From positions 1-23,522 of the forward strand of contig CAVJIN010000027.1 of NCBI GenBank assembly GCA_963649615.1: a stretch of 23,522 bases of DNA, in the 5' to 3' direction. Under the pieces are notes generated by a model. The model made no database searches and was not told the DNA's origin. It saw only the letters and a program-made list of their open reading frames with translations. The DNA is from UBA9732 sp963649615. Its GTDB lineage: Bacteria; Spirochaetota; Spirochaetia; Sphaerochaetales; Sphaerochaetaceae. This document shows positions 1-8,213 of this stretch, in pieces (positions within the stretch are counted from its first letter, which is position 1; each line of letters begins with the position of its first letter). The translations under genes and the position numbers were made by a program.

Positions 1-3
1 TTA

Positions 4-77
4 CGAGATCTACGGGGCTCGAACCCGTGGCCTCCACCGTGACAGGGTGGCGTGATAACCAGCTTCACCAAGATCCC
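4..77 (-). tRNA. tRNA-Asp (anticodon GTC)
   Basis: The minus strand folds into a complete 74-base cloverleaf. The 7-bp acceptor stem (GGGATCT with AGATCTC) has one G-U pair. The anticodon stem CCACC/GGTGG encloses the loop CTGTCAC, giving anticodon GTC for aspartate. The T stem ACGGG/CCCGT encloses TTCGAGC. The discriminator base is G. The 3' CCA is not encoded (the next bases are TAA), so it must be added by a nucleotidyltransferase. A promoter lies just upstream, so the gene can be transcribed separately from yhbY. Confidence 0.95.
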
Positions 78-90
78 AAGTGACTACTGA

Positions 91-119
91 AAGTTACAAT
101 AAACATCTTCCTTTGTCAA
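91..119 (-). promoter_or_regulatory. Probable promoter of tRNA-Asp
   Basis: On the minus strand a perfect -35 box TTGACA (114-119) is followed after 17 bases by the weak -10 box TAACTT (91-96). Transcription would begin near base 84, about six bases before the mature tRNA. The -35 box touches the stop codon of yhbY, so the spacer holds little besides this promoter. Confidence 0.6.
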
Positions 120-416
120 CTAGTGCAAACTTTTTTTTGTTAAATCCGCGCTTTTGGCATCATTTTTGCGGTAGTAAACAGCTGTAAATCCTGTTGTGGC
201 TACAAGATCTGAAGCTGTTGCATTAGCCAATTCACCAGCCAAAACTTTCACTTGGTCTTTAAAGTCTTGAAAGCGAACTTTCACAAGTTCGTGGCTAGTA
301 AGTGCCTCGTCCAAGGCAGAAATAACACCGTCAGATATGCCGCCATGGCCAACCATGACGACAGGATCTAACGTTTGGGCTTTGCTTCTAAGACTAGCTC
401 TGAAGCTACTATGCAT
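120..416 (-). CDS. yhbY: YhbY/CRM-domain RNA-binding protein
   Basis: This is a 98-residue protein of the YhbY (CRM domain) family, small RNA-binding proteins that associate with pre-50S ribosomal particles. The diagnostic segment is the GxxG loop in VVMVGHGGISDGVISALDEA, followed by a basic strand (HELVKVRF) and a C-terminal AVYYRK strand. Length and layout match the roughly 95-residue family. The start chosen (414-416) has AAGGAG seven bases upstream and overlaps the last eight bases of the acyl-CoA synthetase gene, so the two are probably translated in one transcript. A longer reading frame from a TTG at 446 lacks this support. The biochemical role is taken from the family. Confidence 0.88.
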   Translation of the reverse strand: MHSSFRASLRSKAQTLDPVVMVGHGGISDGVISALDEALTSHELVKVRFQDFKDQVKVLAGELANATASDLVATTGFTAVYYRKNDAKSADLTKKSLH

Positions 417-2142
417 TAACCATCTCCTTGTACTTGTTAGCAACAACGAATCTCTTAATCTTCTTTGTTGAAGTCATTTCCATAGGTTCGTCAATAACAA
501 ATACCTTTCTAATTCTCTTGTATGGAAGAAGATCTTTGTTGACTTCTTCAACAATTTCTTCCATGTGCTTCTGCATTTGGGCCTTGTCTGTAATAGCCTT
601 AGAACAATCCTGAGATGGATAAATAAGAGCGCATACACCCTCAACCTTCATGTCAGCATCAAGAACATAACCCATGACACAAATCTGGTCAATATCGTAG
701 TAAAGCTGGAAGTGATCTTCAATCTCTTCTGGGAAGACGTTCTTACCGCCGTCTGTAACAATAATGTTCTTTGCACGGCCAGTGAGATAGACAAAACCGC
801 GGTCATCCTTGTAACCAATATCGCCAGTTCTAAGCCAGCCATCCTCAGTCATGATTTCAGCTGTTGCTTCTGGGTTATTGTAATAGCCCTTCATAACAAT
901 CAAACCACGAACACAAATTTCGCCATTGCCCTGCTCGTCTACGTCTCTAAACTCAACTTCTGTATTAGCAATAACTTTACCAATACTTGTTTCTTCGTAA
1001 TCGAATGTTGGGTTAAGTGTGATAATTGGGCTGGTTTCTGTTAGGCCGTAGCCTTGGACAAAATCAATACCAAGTTGGTTAAACTGTTTGAAAGTAGAAG
1101 CTGGAAGTGGTCCACCTCCAGAAATACAAATTCTGTTAGTATCGAGAGATACTTTCTTAAGAAGGAACTTGAACATCTTCTTTCCAATGTTAACTTTGAA
1201 CACTTTCTTTACAAAGCCAGAGAAAGCCATCATTGCATGGATTAAACCACTTACGAATTTTCCCTTCTCTTCTACGCCCTTCATCATGGCAGAAATGAGC
1301 TTGTTGTAAAGCATTGGAACAGCAAGGAACATGGTGACTCCACCCTCTTTCATTTCCTTGAAGATTTGCTTGATGATAAGTCGTTTTCCAAAAACAACGT
1401 TTGCTCCAACGGACATAGCCTCAATGAAAACGGCCAACATTGTATAAGCATGATGGATTGGGAGGATGGCGTAGAAGACATCGGTCTCATAAATATTCAT
1501 CTGACTCTGTGCGGAGTAGCAGTCGCCTGTGAGGTTTTGATGTGTGAGCATGACAGCTTTTGGAGTGCCCGTGGTGCCACTGGTGAAGAGGAAAGCTGCC
1601 AAGTCAGTTGCAACTGGCTTTTCAAATGGCTGCTGGCCCACATCTGGGAGGTTGAGAATGTAGTTGTCCTCAAAGCCCTTCTCTTCAAGGCTGACCTTAA
1701 AAAGGTAGTCCCTGTCTTTGCCAATTCTATCGAGGCGCTCGCCGTCAACAAAGATGGCCTTCACTTCAACGAAATCAATGAGATGCTGGATCTCTGCATC
1801 TGAGAGAGAATAGTCAACTGGTACAACAATTGCCCCCATGTAGACAATTGACATGTAAGCCAAGGCCCATTCTGGACTGTTTTTGCCAGTTACTGCAACG
1901 CGGTCGCCTTTGCGGATACCCTGTGCGTAAAGCCATGAAGCAAGCTTGTTAATTTGGGCTTTTGCCTCTGTATAAGTAAAAACAAGATGTTTTGGAGAAA
2001 AGGCTTCAAAGCACTTTCTAGAACCCCATCTAGCTTCTGTAATGTCAAACATCTGACCTAAGGTTGGCCAATCACCTTCAAAATATTTACCTCTGTAGCT
2101 ATCCAAGAAATCCCATGGGATTGGATTATGTTTTTTGCCCAT
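409..2142 (-). CDS. Long-chain fatty acid-CoA ligase (AMP-forming)
   Basis: A 577-residue enzyme of the adenylate-forming family, which activates a fatty acid with ATP and transfers it to coenzyme A. Visible motifs: the phosphate-binding loop LFTSGTTGTPKAVMLTH (about residues 185-201), GYGLTETSP (364-372), TGDIGY (439-444), the hinge and ATP contact GRAKNIIVTDGGKNVFPEE (455-473), and a C-terminal STKKIKR with the likely catalytic lysine (about 561). The large N domain and small C domain are complete. I chose the ATG at 2140-2142 because GGAG lies nine bases upstream; the upstream ATG at 2155-2157 has no ribosome binding site. Chain-length preference cannot be read from sequence. It is followed by overlapping yhbY and driven by a clear promoter. 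Confidence 0.87.
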   Translation of the reverse strand: MGKKHNPIPWDFLDSYRGKYFEGDWPTLGQMFDITEARWGSRKCFEAFSPKHLVFTYTEAKAQINKLASWLYAQGIRKGDRVAVTGKNSPEWALAYMSIVYMGAIVVPVDYSLSDAEIQHLIDFVEVKAIFVDGERLDRIGKDRDYLFKVSLEEKGFEDNYILNLPDVGQQPFEKPVATDLAAFLFTSGTTGTPKAVMLTHQNLTGDCYSAQSQMNIYETDVFYAILPIHHAYTMLAVFIEAMSVGANVVFGKRLIIKQIFKEMKEGGVTMFLAVPMLYNKLISAMMKGVEEKGKFVSGLIHAMMAFSGFVKKVFKVNIGKKMFKFLLKKVSLDTNRICISGGGPLPASTFKQFNQLGIDFVQGYGLTETSPIITLNPTFDYEETSIGKVIANTEVEFRDVDEQGNGEICVRGLIVMKGYYNNPEATAEIMTEDGWLRTGDIGYKDDRGFVYLTGRAKNIIVTDGGKNVFPEEIEDHFQLYYDIDQICVMGYVLDADMKVEGVCALIYPSQDCSKAITDKAQMQKHMEEIVEEVNKDLLPYKRIRKVFVIDEPMEMTSTKKIKRFVVANKYKEMVNA

Positions 2143-2180
2143 ATTTTTATTCTCCATATATTGATATAGTTTACATCCAA

Positions 2181-2209
2181 AATATACCAAAGTAACAAAG
2201 TGTGTTCAA
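2181..2209 (-). promoter_or_regulatory. Promoter of the acyl-CoA synthetase-yhbY operon
   Basis: On the minus strand TTGAAC (2204-2209) is separated by 17 bases from TATATT (2181-2186), and TGG directly before the -10 box fits an extended -10 element. The predicted transcript start, near 2174, gives a leader of about 30 bases with GGAG before the ATG at 2142. The rest of the divergent spacer, to 2366, is AT-rich and shows only a weak possible -10 (TAGAAT) for folC. Confidence 0.7.
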
Positions 2210-2366
2210 GGGTTTTTCTGACGAGTTTGGAATTTTTGTCAAATTAAAATCAGATTAGAATCAACTTAAAATCAACACCACCACACAAAAACTTAACTTA
2301 TCCACGAATAGACACATGGCGCGCAAAGAACTAGAATACCCACAGCACAAGACAAAAGGGGTCATT

Positions 2367-3713
2367 ATGGAGTTTACTTCGTTTGAGCAGATTGTAAATT
2401 ACATGGAGCATTTTACAAATCTGGAGAAAAAAACTAACCTCTACAGCGTGCGAACGTATAGGTTGGACCGCATGCAAGCTCTAATGCAGGCCCTAGGCAA
2501 TCCTCAAAACAGCTACAAGACAATTCACGTAGCCGGAAGTAAGGGCAAAGGCTCCACAGCAAGCTATATTGCAAGCGGACTTAAGGCTGCAGGCTACAAA
2601 GTTGGCCTTTACATGTCCCCACACGTCACAGATTACCGTGAACGCTTTACACTCTGTGGCCAATTCATCCAAGACGAACTCCTTATAGCAACAGGAAATA
2701 GACTTCAGCACATGCTTGAGGGCTTTAAATTTTGCGACCAGCTTGGCGAGAATGAGCCCACCACATTTGAGCTCTACACCGCCTTTGCTTTTTTACTTTT
2801 CCACGAACTTGGATGTCAATGGGCAGTAATTGAAACAGGACTTGGAGGCCGCTTAGATGCCACAAACATCATTATCCCCCAAGCCAGCGTCCTCACCCCA
2901 ATTGAACTTGAGCACACCGATATCTTAGGCTCCTCCATCTCACAAATTGCCACAGAAAAATCAAAAATCATCAAACCCGGCGTGCCATCTTTCACCTCCT
3001 TTCAACATCCCGATGCCCTTGAGGTTTTTCATAATGAAGCACATTCACAACACTCTACCCTGTATGAATTTAACAAAGAAATAAAGACTTTGGAAACCTC
3101 ATATAAAAACGGCAAACAGCATGTTGAAGTTGTCTTCCAAGACGGCTTTGAAACCAACTACAATTTATCAATGTGGGGATGCGTACAAGCACAAAATAGT
3201 GCTCTTGCTTTATTAGTGCTCAGAACACTTGGAATGTATAAAAAGGAGCTAACAGAAAAAGCCTTTGAAGAAAACACACTCCCAGGAAGACTGGAAAGAG
3301 TTAATTGGATAAGACCACTTTATCTAGATGGTGCGCATACACAAAATAGCATAGGACATTTATTAGAAACATTTAATGAAATGTATCCTAACGTAAAATC
3401 AACCGGAGTATGCATTTTTGGCTCAGTCAGCGGTAAAAATCATGATGCAATGTGTGATGAAATTCTACAAAACTTTGATAAAATAATTGTTTGTAGACCC
3501 GGAACCTTCAAAAAAAGTGATCCTCAAGCCTTATATGACATGCTTTGTAAAAAGGGGCTTGAAGGGCTTGAAGGGAAAGAAATTTATTTAAGATGTGAAG
3601 CAAAAGATGCTTTAAAATTAGCTTGTAAGCTCACAAGAGAAAATGACCCAATACTAGCATGTGGCTCGTTTTATTTGGCTGGAGTAATAAAAGAAGCAAT
3701 AGAAAACTTTTAA
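2367..3713 (+). CDS. folC: Folylpolyglutamate synthase / dihydrofolate synthase
   Basis: A 448-residue Mur-ligase-type enzyme that adds glutamate to folates with ATP. Evidence: the P-loop HVAGSKGKGSTASYIASG (about residues 54-71), the ETGLGGRLDATN motif that contacts ATP and magnesium, LTPIELEHTDILG, and the C-terminal domain motif LDGAHTQNS (families usually have DGAHN; here threonine replaces the asparagine). Length is normal for the family. I chose the ATG at 2367 because AAAAGGGG lies about five bases upstream and the protein then starts where FolC proteins usually do; the ATG at 2316 would add 17 residues and has no ribosome binding site. It begins a plus-strand run of four closely spaced genes. 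Whether it also has dihydrofolate synthase activity cannot be told from sequence. Confidence 0.9.
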   Translation: MEFTSFEQIVNYMEHFTNLEKKTNLYSVRTYRLDRMQALMQALGNPQNSYKTIHVAGSKGKGSTASYIASGLKAAGYKVGLYMSPHVTDYRERFTLCGQFIQDELLIATGNRLQHMLEGFKFCDQLGENEPTTFELYTAFAFLLFHELGCQWAVIETGLGGRLDATNIIIPQASVLTPIELEHTDILGSSISQIATEKSKIIKPGVPSFTSFQHPDALEVFHNEAHSQHSTLYEFNKEIKTLETSYKNGKQHVEVVFQDGFETNYNLSMWGCVQAQNSALALLVLRTLGMYKKELTEKAFEENTLPGRLERVNWIRPLYLDGAHTQNSIGHLLETFNEMYPNVKSTGVCIFGSVSGKNHDAMCDEILQNFDKIIVCRPGTFKKSDPQALYDMLCKKGLEGLEGKEIYLRCEAKDALKLACKLTRENDPILACGSFYLAGVIKEAIENF

Positions 3714-3730
3714 GAGGTTTAAGATTTAAG

Positions 3731-5167
3731 ATGTCACTAAACTGGAAAGAAATGGAATTGATTATAAAAGAAGCAAACCTTGATGGAAGCAAAATCCAAG
3801 GTGTTATTCAAAACTCCTTCCATTCTGTTACTTGGGAACTCTATAACAGAGAAAAAGGAAGATATAGCTTTTATACCGAGATTGGCACACAATCCAGTAG
3901 AATCAACTTAATTTCTGTAAATTCCAAACCTCAAAAAACAAAGAAACTTCAAAGATTTGAACAATTTGCCAGAAAAAACCTTGAGGGTTCCACCATCATA
4001 AAATGTTACCAAATGCCCTATGACCGTGTTGTTGTTTGGGATTTGGACAACCATGGAAGAAAACTTAAAGTAATCATTAGATTATATAGTGGCCCAGGTG
4101 CGAACATCATTGTCACAGATGATAATTTGGTTATTCAGGACCTACTACTTAGACGCCCTGGAAGAGATGAAACTAGCAATAAAACTCTTGATCTAGAGAT
4201 AAAAACAGAAGAAGACAAACAATTTCAAGTTAGAGAATATGATAATTCTTCTTTCTCTTCTTTCAATGAATACGTAGAAAAAACATTTTCTCAACAACAA
4301 AGTGAAGACTTAAAAGCTCAATTAGTTAAGCAAGTTGAGGCAAGACGAGACCATGAACTTTCAAGATTAAATACTTCAATTAGGGGCTCGGAAAAAACAA
4401 TAGAAGCAAATAAAGATTATATGGAGCTAAAAAAGGATGGGGATTTTCTTTCTGCAAATTCCTATCAAATAAAGAAAGGAATGGATCAAATCACATTGGT
4501 TGATTGGTTATTGGATCCAACGGGCAATACATCTGTCACCCTACAGTTAGATAAAAGTTTAACACCAGGTGCAAACATACAAGCATATTATGACAAATAT
4601 CAAAAGGCAAAAGGAACTTATGATAATGCTCTATCAGAACTTGAGAAGTTAAAAGCTGAATACGAGCAAACAAAACATCGCTATGAAAAAGCTCTTATGG
4701 CCACGGAGGATGAACAGGCCGATATTCGTAGACTAAAGGCCATACTAGAAAAAACATCTTTACAACAGCAAACTCAACAAGGCCCTGGAATTAGATGTAC
4801 AAGTGGGGGCTTTTTAATTCTTGCAGGTAGAAATGCAAAAGAAAACGATGAACTTTTGCGCCATCATGCAAAAGGCAACGACATGTGGCTCCATACTAGA
4901 GATTTTCCAGGCGGATATGTGTTTATTAAATTCAGAAGAGACAAAACAATTCCTCTTGAAGTTCTATTGGATGCTGCAAATATTGCTGTTTTATATTCAA
5001 AAGGAAAGAATTCGAAATCTGTAGATTTATATTATACTCAAGTAAAATATCTAAGACGTCCAAAAGAAGGAAAGACTGGCCTTATCCTTCCTACTCAGGA
5101 AAAGAATCTGACAATTAAACCAGATCCACAACGAATTGCTAGGCTTTTGCCAAAGGAAAATCAATGA
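3731..5167 (+). CDS. RqcH/NFACT-family ribosome quality-control protein
   Basis: A 478-residue protein of the NFACT family (RqcH in Bacillus, Rqc2 in yeast, older name FbpA). In characterised members it binds stalled 50S-peptidyl-tRNA complexes and recruits tRNA-Ala to tail the nascent chain for degradation. An NFACT-N region covers about residues 1-180 and contains PYDRVVVWDL with Asp98-Arg99, matching in position and context the DR pair essential in Bacillus RqcH. A charged coiled-coil region follows (about 205-360), then a C-terminal NFACT-R domain (about 370-478) with HHAKGNDMWLHTRDFPGGYV. It is shorter than the roughly 570-residue Bacillus protein. The start at 3731 is 17 bases after folC; the upstream in-frame extension reads antiparallel to no known domain and overlaps folC. 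Its stop overlaps the next start as ATGA. Confidence 0.85.
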   Translation: MSLNWKEMELIIKEANLDGSKIQGVIQNSFHSVTWELYNREKGRYSFYTEIGTQSSRINLISVNSKPQKTKKLQRFEQFARKNLEGSTIIKCYQMPYDRVVVWDLDNHGRKLKVIIRLYSGPGANIIVTDDNLVIQDLLLRRPGRDETSNKTLDLEIKTEEDKQFQVREYDNSSFSSFNEYVEKTFSQQQSEDLKAQLVKQVEARRDHELSRLNTSIRGSEKTIEANKDYMELKKDGDFLSANSYQIKKGMDQITLVDWLLDPTGNTSVTLQLDKSLTPGANIQAYYDKYQKAKGTYDNALSELEKLKAEYEQTKHRYEKALMATEDEQADIRRLKAILEKTSLQQQTQQGPGIRCTSGGFLILAGRNAKENDELLRHHAKGNDMWLHTRDFPGGYVFIKFRRDKTIPLEVLLDAANIAVLYSKGKNSKSVDLYYTQVKYLRRPKEGKTGLILPTQEKNLTIKPDPQRIARLLPKENQ

Positions 5168-5775
5168 AAAACGCTTGTGAAGGAGTCCTGTATCCACAAA
5201 ATGCAGCATCATGCATAGAGATAAAACCAGCGTCCGAACAACCCTTAGCACAACAAACGCCTTATTTTGTTCCACTCAAAGGTACCACTAGTAACCTTGA
5301 AGGCGTTTTAGTACCACATAAAGGTTGGACCTACTGCAAAGAAGAACTTGAGAACATTTTTTCATGGATAACAAACAACCCAAAAGAGAGCAATACCATA
5401 TTTGTATTGGCACCATTGCATAAGGGCCCAATTCTCATAGATGAAAAAGAAAACAACAAAATCTACTGTCCGCAGGATGGAGTCTTAAAAGGATCGGACT
5501 GGGAAATATGTCTTAATACCCCGGAGGAGATAAAAGCCCTTGTGGAGCAGAATGATGACGTGTGCACGGAAGAACACAGCCTTGAGGTTATTGCACCTTT
5601 TATCTATAAGATAATGCCTAATGCGCAGGTATGTTATCTCTTGGCAACAGGTCAAGCTGAAGAAATATGTAAAATTACGTCAATTATTGGACGATTCTAT
5701 TCTAATTCCATTATATTGCTTAGTAGCAATGAAGAGACAAATTGCGCCTATATGTGGAAAAGATTAGAGGGTTAA
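5164..5775 (+). CDS. Memo-like protein (AmmeMemoRadiSam protein B family), shortened
   Basis: A 203-residue protein resembling the Memo family, whose fold is related to extradiol dioxygenases. Family signatures present: EGVLYPQ near the start, LVPHKGW (residues 49-55, normally PHAGY) with His52, VLAPLHKG (81-88, normally GPxH) with His86, and the strong EEHSLEVIAPFI (136-147). After that the protein is odd: the usual SSDxSH near the C-terminus reads SSNEETN (187-193), and it stops at 203 residues where relatives run to about 265-295, so a C-terminal cysteine of the family's metal-site region appears lost. Translation is coupled to the RqcH-like gene by a four-base ATGA overlap. The metal-binding role may therefore be reduced; the molecular function of the family is unsettled. 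Confidence 0.7.
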   Translation: MKNACEGVLYPQNAASCIEIKPASEQPLAQQTPYFVPLKGTTSNLEGVLVPHKGWTYCKEELENIFSWITNNPKESNTIFVLAPLHKGPILIDEKENNKIYCPQDGVLKGSDWEICLNTPEEIKALVEQNDDVCTEEHSLEVIAPFIYKIMPNAQVCYLLATGQAEEICKITSIIGRFYSNSIILLSSNEETNCAYMWKRLEG

Positions 5776-5778
5776 TAA

Positions 5779-7287
5779 GTGATTACTTGTAACGATATTT
5801 TCAGACGAGATAACATGCTTTGCATAGCAGTTGCGGACTCTGCAATGGGAGCTAAAGGCTACGAAATGGCTACAGAACGGCCAGCAGCAAAACTTTATAA
5901 AGACGGCAAATTAATTGATGTCCCATGGCTTGGAATGAGGCTTTTTGACAGCAAAAGGTGTGTATGTTTTGATGAAAAGCCATTTGGGAAACAAAACCCA
6001 ATTCCAGCATCTGAACTGCCTAAAAGTCTCAGAGATAGAAGTTTTGAGTTGCTTAGAAACCTAGCGGATGTACTTGAATTAATTGATAAAACCCCAGAGT
6101 TAGAGGGTTATTTAGACTTCTCATTTTCAAGTCTAACGTTATCAAGTTTTTACTTTTTACCAGACAACAGTGTTTTTATTCTCTCTAGCAAAACGGTGTC
6201 TGTTATTGAGTCTTTAATGACAGATATGCAAAGATTTTCAGACAAAGAGGCTTGGTATGTTCATAAACAAGCCAATGACTTTGGTAAGGCAAACTACTTA
6301 TTTCAGTTGGTCTATTATTCACTAACAGGCGTTAAACCCTATGAGCCAGATGATGTAAGAAGCACGTCTTACAAACCTATTCCAATTTCGCTTTACTTTA
6401 TTGATAATCAGGGGAAATTACCAACAGAATGTGAGCAATTTCTTAAAGACATAGATCATGTATTCAAGATGTCTAAAAAGGAGATGTATCAAGTAAGAGA
6501 TCCTTACAAATACTTTAAGGAAAAACTAGCTAAAGCAATGAGCATCTCTACCCCATCTTCTTACATACAAACAAATTCCTTAATTTATAAGGAATACTTA
6601 CTAAAGTTAAATAAAAAGGCAAATAAGAATAACTTTCTGAGAAAAAGAGGAACAATGTTATCCTTAATCATAGTAGCAGTAATTTTAGTTATTGCTATTG
6701 CTTGGTATTACATTGGTCTTGCAATAGCTCCACCAGAAACCGCAGGTTCCTCTAAAGATGATATTGTAAGGTATTATTACAAAGCGCTAAATGAATTAGA
6801 CATAAGTTCACTTGAAGACTCCCTTGCTAGAGGTTGTAAGAGTCCTGATAGTCAGGATGTTATGAGTCTCTATGTCACAACAAAAACTAGAAAAGCCTAT
6901 GAAAACGTAGATGCTTTAGTAAACCCTCAAGAATGGCTTGATGCCGGAAAGCCCGCAATCATTCAAAGCGGAACAATTTTTGGCGTTACCAACATTGAAA
7001 TTGAAGATATCTCAGAGACTGAGGTAAAAGCTACCTTTGATTACTATTGTTCTTACTATGATGAAGAAGCAGAAGAAGAAACATATGACCCTTACAAAGA
7101 ACAGAGTTCAACACTGATTGCAAAATACAAAAAGGTTGTGGTTTTTTCTTTCATCACTAAGAAAGACTGGCTTGAAATTTCCAACATTGACGAAATTGAA
7201 TGTACCCTAGAAGAAATTTATGAAGTGCTTTATGAACAAAATGATTCGTCTTCTTCAACCATGCTTCTGACTAATTCCACATTTTGA
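5779..7287 (+). CDS. Single-pass membrane protein, degenerate kinase-like N-part and extracytoplasmic domain
   Basis: I do not recognise a named family for this 502-residue protein. It starts at a GTG seven bases after GAGGG and three bases beyond the Memo-like stop. Residues 1 to about 260 are soluble and contain a stretch (about 168-232: FGKANYLFQLVYYSLTGVKP, then LPTECEQFLKDIDHVFKM) that resembles the C-lobe of Ser/Thr protein kinases, but no HRD, DFG or lysine motifs are visible, so any kinase fold would be inactive. A basic stretch LRKRG is followed by one hydrophobic helix (about 293-315), predicting the N-part inside and about 185 residues outside. The outer part (DDIVRYYYKALNELDISSLE) looks NTF2-like. 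Its last 58 bases overlap convergent miaA. Kinase and NTF2 assignments are inference. Confidence 0.6.
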   Translation: MITCNDIFRRDNMLCIAVADSAMGAKGYEMATERPAAKLYKDGKLIDVPWLGMRLFDSKRCVCFDEKPFGKQNPIPASELPKSLRDRSFELLRNLADVLELIDKTPELEGYLDFSFSSLTLSSFYFLPDNSVFILSSKTVSVIESLMTDMQRFSDKEAWYVHKQANDFGKANYLFQLVYYSLTGVKPYEPDDVRSTSYKPIPISLYFIDNQGKLPTECEQFLKDIDHVFKMSKKEMYQVRDPYKYFKEKLAKAMSISTPSSYIQTNSLIYKEYLLKLNKKANKNNFLRKRGTMLSLIIVAVILVIAIAWYYIGLAIAPPETAGSSKDDIVRYYYKALNELDISSLEDSLARGCKSPDSQDVMSLYVTTKTRKAYENVDALVNPQEWLDAGKPAIIQSGTIFGVTNIEIEDISETEVKATFDYYCSYYDEEAEEETYDPYKEQSSTLIAKYKKVVVFSFITKKDWLEISNIDEIECTLEEIYEVLYEQNDSSSSTMLLTNSTF

Positions 7288-8213
7288 GGGTCAACCCAAT
7301 GAACATCAGAAAAGCTTCTGAAGAAAGTCATTTGTCGTTTTGCATAGTGTATAGAGTTCATGACAATTTCACTGGAGATAGCCTCAACATCTTGGGCCAA
7401 TAACAAATCAAAAGCTTTCAGAGAAGATTCTTTATTCCCCTTCCAAACGTAGTTTAAAAACTCTTTGTAACCAATGCCTTGCATACTTTGCCACGAAGGA
7501 TTTGCTCCCATTTCAAGAAGTCCTCTGATTTCTCTTAGCATACCTTGTTCAAACATTATCTTCACTCTAAGATCAATGCGTTCTCTAAGTTCTTCTTTGT
7601 CTCTACAAAGCCCAATGCTTAAGACTCGCATATTATTTCTAGGTGTATTTGGAAGGGCAAAACTTGAAAGTGGTTTTCCACAGGATTTATACACTTCAAG
7701 AGCTCTTGAAATTCTGTAGCTATCGTTTGGATTAATCCTTTGCCCTGAAACAGGGTCTACAGAACATAGGTATTTGTGAGCTTCTTGAAGCCCTACACTC
7801 TTAATGTAGTTTGATATCTCTTCTCTAATAGTAGGATCGCTTTTGGGGGCTTGTGAAAGTCCATAGAGAAAGTGTTTAAAATAAAAAGCTGTGCCACCAG
7901 AGACTACAGGAATTTTACCTCTACTCCAAATACTGGCACAAGATGCATCTGCAAGACTGATAAAATTGGCAACATTATAATTTTCCCAAGGCTCTAAGAT
8001 ATCAATAAGATGGTGGGGAATCTTTTTAATTGTAGCAGAATCGGCCTTTGCAGAGCCAATATCCAAATGCTTGTAGACTTGCACGCTGTCTGCGTTGACG
8101 ACCTCTGCAAAATCAGAAAAGCAGTCACAAAGCAACTGCGTTTTTCCTACCGCTGTAGGCCCAAAGAGGAAGATTACTTTTTTGTAGTTGTCACTCTGGC
8201 TTGGTGTATTCAA
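7230..8213 (-). CDS. miaA: tRNA dimethylallyltransferase MiaA
   Basis: A 327-residue enzyme that transfers a dimethylallyl group to A37 of tRNAs reading UNN codons. Seen: Walker A LFGPTAVGKT (about residues 16-25), the catalytic-site segment NADSVQVYKHLDIGSAKA (about 40-57), PHHLIDI, the prenyl-binding VVSGGTAFYFKHFLYGL (GGTAFY for the common GGTGLY) and a C-terminal AKRQMTFFR helix that corresponds to the RQxTWFR motif. The start is a TTG (8211-8213), the only start that keeps the full Walker A region, and its ribosome binding site is weak. The start overlaps the rpoZ-like gene by 23 bases, so translational coupling is likely. The 3' end overlaps the convergent membrane-protein gene by 58 bases. 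Confidence 0.93.
   Translation of the reverse strand: MNTPSQSDNYKKVIFLFGPTAVGKTQLLCDCFSDFAEVVNADSVQVYKHLDIGSAKADSATIKKIPHHLIDILEPWENYNVANFISLADASCASIWSRGKIPVVSGGTAFYFKHFLYGLSQAPKSDPTIREEISNYIKSVGLQEAHKYLCSVDPVSGQRINPNDSYRISRALEVYKSCGKPLSSFALPNTPRNNMRVLSIGLCRDKEELRERIDLRVKIMFEQGMLREIRGLLEMGANPSWQSMQGIGYKEFLNYVWKGNKESSLKAFDLLLAQDVEAISSEIVMNSIHYAKRQMTFFRSFSDVHWVDPQNVELVRSMVEEDESFCS

Noticed and set aside
565..1044. Plus-strand open frames antisense to the acyl-CoA synthetase
   Set aside because: The opposite strand encodes all adenylate-forming motifs; the plus frames show no recognisable domain.
2237..2242. Perfect TTGACA on the minus strand upstream of the acyl-CoA synthetase
   Set aside because: Seventeen bases downstream there is only AGAAAA, no -10 box; the TTGAAC/TATATT pair nearby is far better.
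2298..2306. DnaA-box-like TTATCCACG; another at 20164-20172 and a near match at 11592-11600
   Set aside because: Single scattered near matches, no cluster, no AT-rich unwinding region and no dnaA or dnaN nearby; does not support an origin.
2316..2366. Longer folC start at ATG 2316
   Set aside because: No ribosome binding site, and the added 17 residues are not expected in FolC; ATG 2367 has AAGGGG upstream.
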